Shown piece after piece: positions 63,527 through 64,000 of a DNA stretch of 64,000 nucleotides. The notes under the pieces were generated by a model. It had not been told where the DNA came from. It was given only the letters and a program-made list of their open reading frames with translations, and made no database searches. The translations under genes were made by a program, and so were the position numbers. The stretch's first letter is position 1, and each line of letters opens with the position of its first letter. Source of the stretch: Armatimonadota bacterium. GTDB taxonomy: Bacteria > Sysuimicrobiota > Sysuimicrobiia > Sysuimicrobiales > Humicultoraceae. The DNA lies in contig JAVHLY010000002.1 in the NCBI GenBank assembly GCA_031081585.1, positions 62,001-126,000 on the forward strand. The letters run 5' to 3'.

Positions 63527-64000
63527 GGGGCGCCTGGCTCATGCCCGGCGGGAGCGCTCCCGCCGCAGCGCCCACCCCTCCCCCGCGCACGCCGTTGCCC
63601 GAGTGCGCAGACGTCGTGGTCGCGGGGGCGAGCTTCGCGGGGCTGGCCGCCGCCCGTGCGCTGGGGCCCCGGGCCCTCGTCCTGGACCGCGCCCCGCTGG
63701 GCGCGCACCAGACCTCCGCCTGTGCCCTGCCGGTCCACCTGGTGGAGCGCATGGACGCAGGAGCGGCCGTCCTCCAGCGGCACGACCGGCTGGTGATCAC
63801 CGTCGACCGGCGCACCACGACCTGGCCCCTGCCGCGTCCCTTCGGCACCATCGACTACGCCGCGTTCTGCCGCCTGGCGTTCGCCGCCTCGGGGGCGCGT
63901 TTTCACCTGGCCGCCGTCACAGGCGTGACCCGGACCCCCGCACCCGGCGGATGGCTGGAGGTGCACACCGCGGCGGGCACGGTCCGGACGCGCTTCGTCG
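63523..64000 (+). CDS. FAD-dependent oxidoreductase (partial)
   Basis: The frame from the ATG at 63523 runs off the window after 159 residues. A variable Pro-rich leader comes first, then DVVVAGASFAGLAAARALG for the dinucleotide fold, ALVLDRAPLG with the ribose-binding acidic residue (Asp), and IDYAAFCRLAFAASGARFHL, which resembles geranylgeranyl-reductase/FixC-type flavoproteins. The glycine motif is GxSxxG rather than GxGxxG. ATGA overlap with the DUF881 gene. Product type is clear but substrate is not. Confidence 0.8.
   Translation, partial: MRGAWLMPGGSAPAAAPTPPPRTPLPECADVVVAGASFAGLAAARALGPRALVLDRAPLGAHQTSACALPVHLVERMDAGAAVLQRHDRLVITVDRRTTTWPLPRPFGTIDYAAFCRLAFAASGARFHLAAVTGVTRTPAPGGWLEVHTAAGTVRTRFV

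Overview
The window is about 70% GC, with GGAGG-type ribosome sites and many ATGA/GTGA/TGATG gene junctions. It comes from a bacterial chromosome. Housekeeping genes (guaB3-type IMP dehydrogenase, guaA, pcrA, gatCAB, dnaE) fit a GC-rich environmental bacterium, perhaps an actinobacterium-like or deep-branching uncultured lineage. No rRNA or tRNA gene is visible, so the taxon cannot be named. None of the six ABC solute-binding proteins has a lipobox cysteine, which argues mildly for a two-membrane envelope.

Layout. (1) 1-3368: hpt, guaB3 and guaA, a purine salvage and GMP operon. (2) 3369-3771: a Phd-type antitoxin next to a wrecked VapC toxin. (3) 3846-6017: a PcrA/UvrD helicase. (4) 6193-22196: a large peptide ABC transporter island with four binding proteins, three permease pairs and a single OppD/OppF ATPase pair, interrupted by a small HTH gene with its own operator. 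Each binding protein-permease gap holds a strong GC-rich hairpin. (5) 22228-23386: a HEPN/MNT pair and gene debris. (6) 23387-29598: gatC-gatA-gatB, an RlmD/TrmA-like protein that has lost its catalytic residues, and a class III aminotransferase.

(7) 29694-57754 is the most interesting part: a nucleobase catabolic region of about 28 kb. A BMP-type (purine nucleoside) ABC importer is divergent from a molybdenum hydroxylase small subunit, an 8-oxoguanine-deaminase-like amidohydrolase and a hydroxylase large subunit. Facing these is an operon of an NMT1/THI5-type ABC importer, an MmgE/PrpD protein and a ComA/Hsa32-like protein. Divergent from that runs a long operon: hydantoinase, two fold-type II PLP enzymes, an aspartate-carbamoyltransferase-like protein, a YgeW-like carbamoyltransferase, carbamate kinase, a fused XdhD-like hydroxylase, an SsnA-like aminohydrolase, a luciferase-like flavin oxidoreductase and a hydroxylase FAD subunit. 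The set resembles the enterobacterial ygeW-hyuA-yqeA-ssnA-ygfM-xdhD purine cluster. It lacks ygfK and ygeY and has several extra genes. The inferred logic is uptake of purines, hydroxylation and deamination to oxopurines, ring opening, then transfer of the carbamoyl group to phosphate and ATP recovery by carbamate kinase, with the PLP enzymes handling the amino-acid remainder.

(8) 57833-58492: a VapBC-type pair with an apparently leaderless antitoxin and a toxin with no standard start codon. (9) 58590-64000: dnaE, a TlpA-like thioredoxin, a DUF881 protein and the start of a FAD-dependent oxidoreductase.
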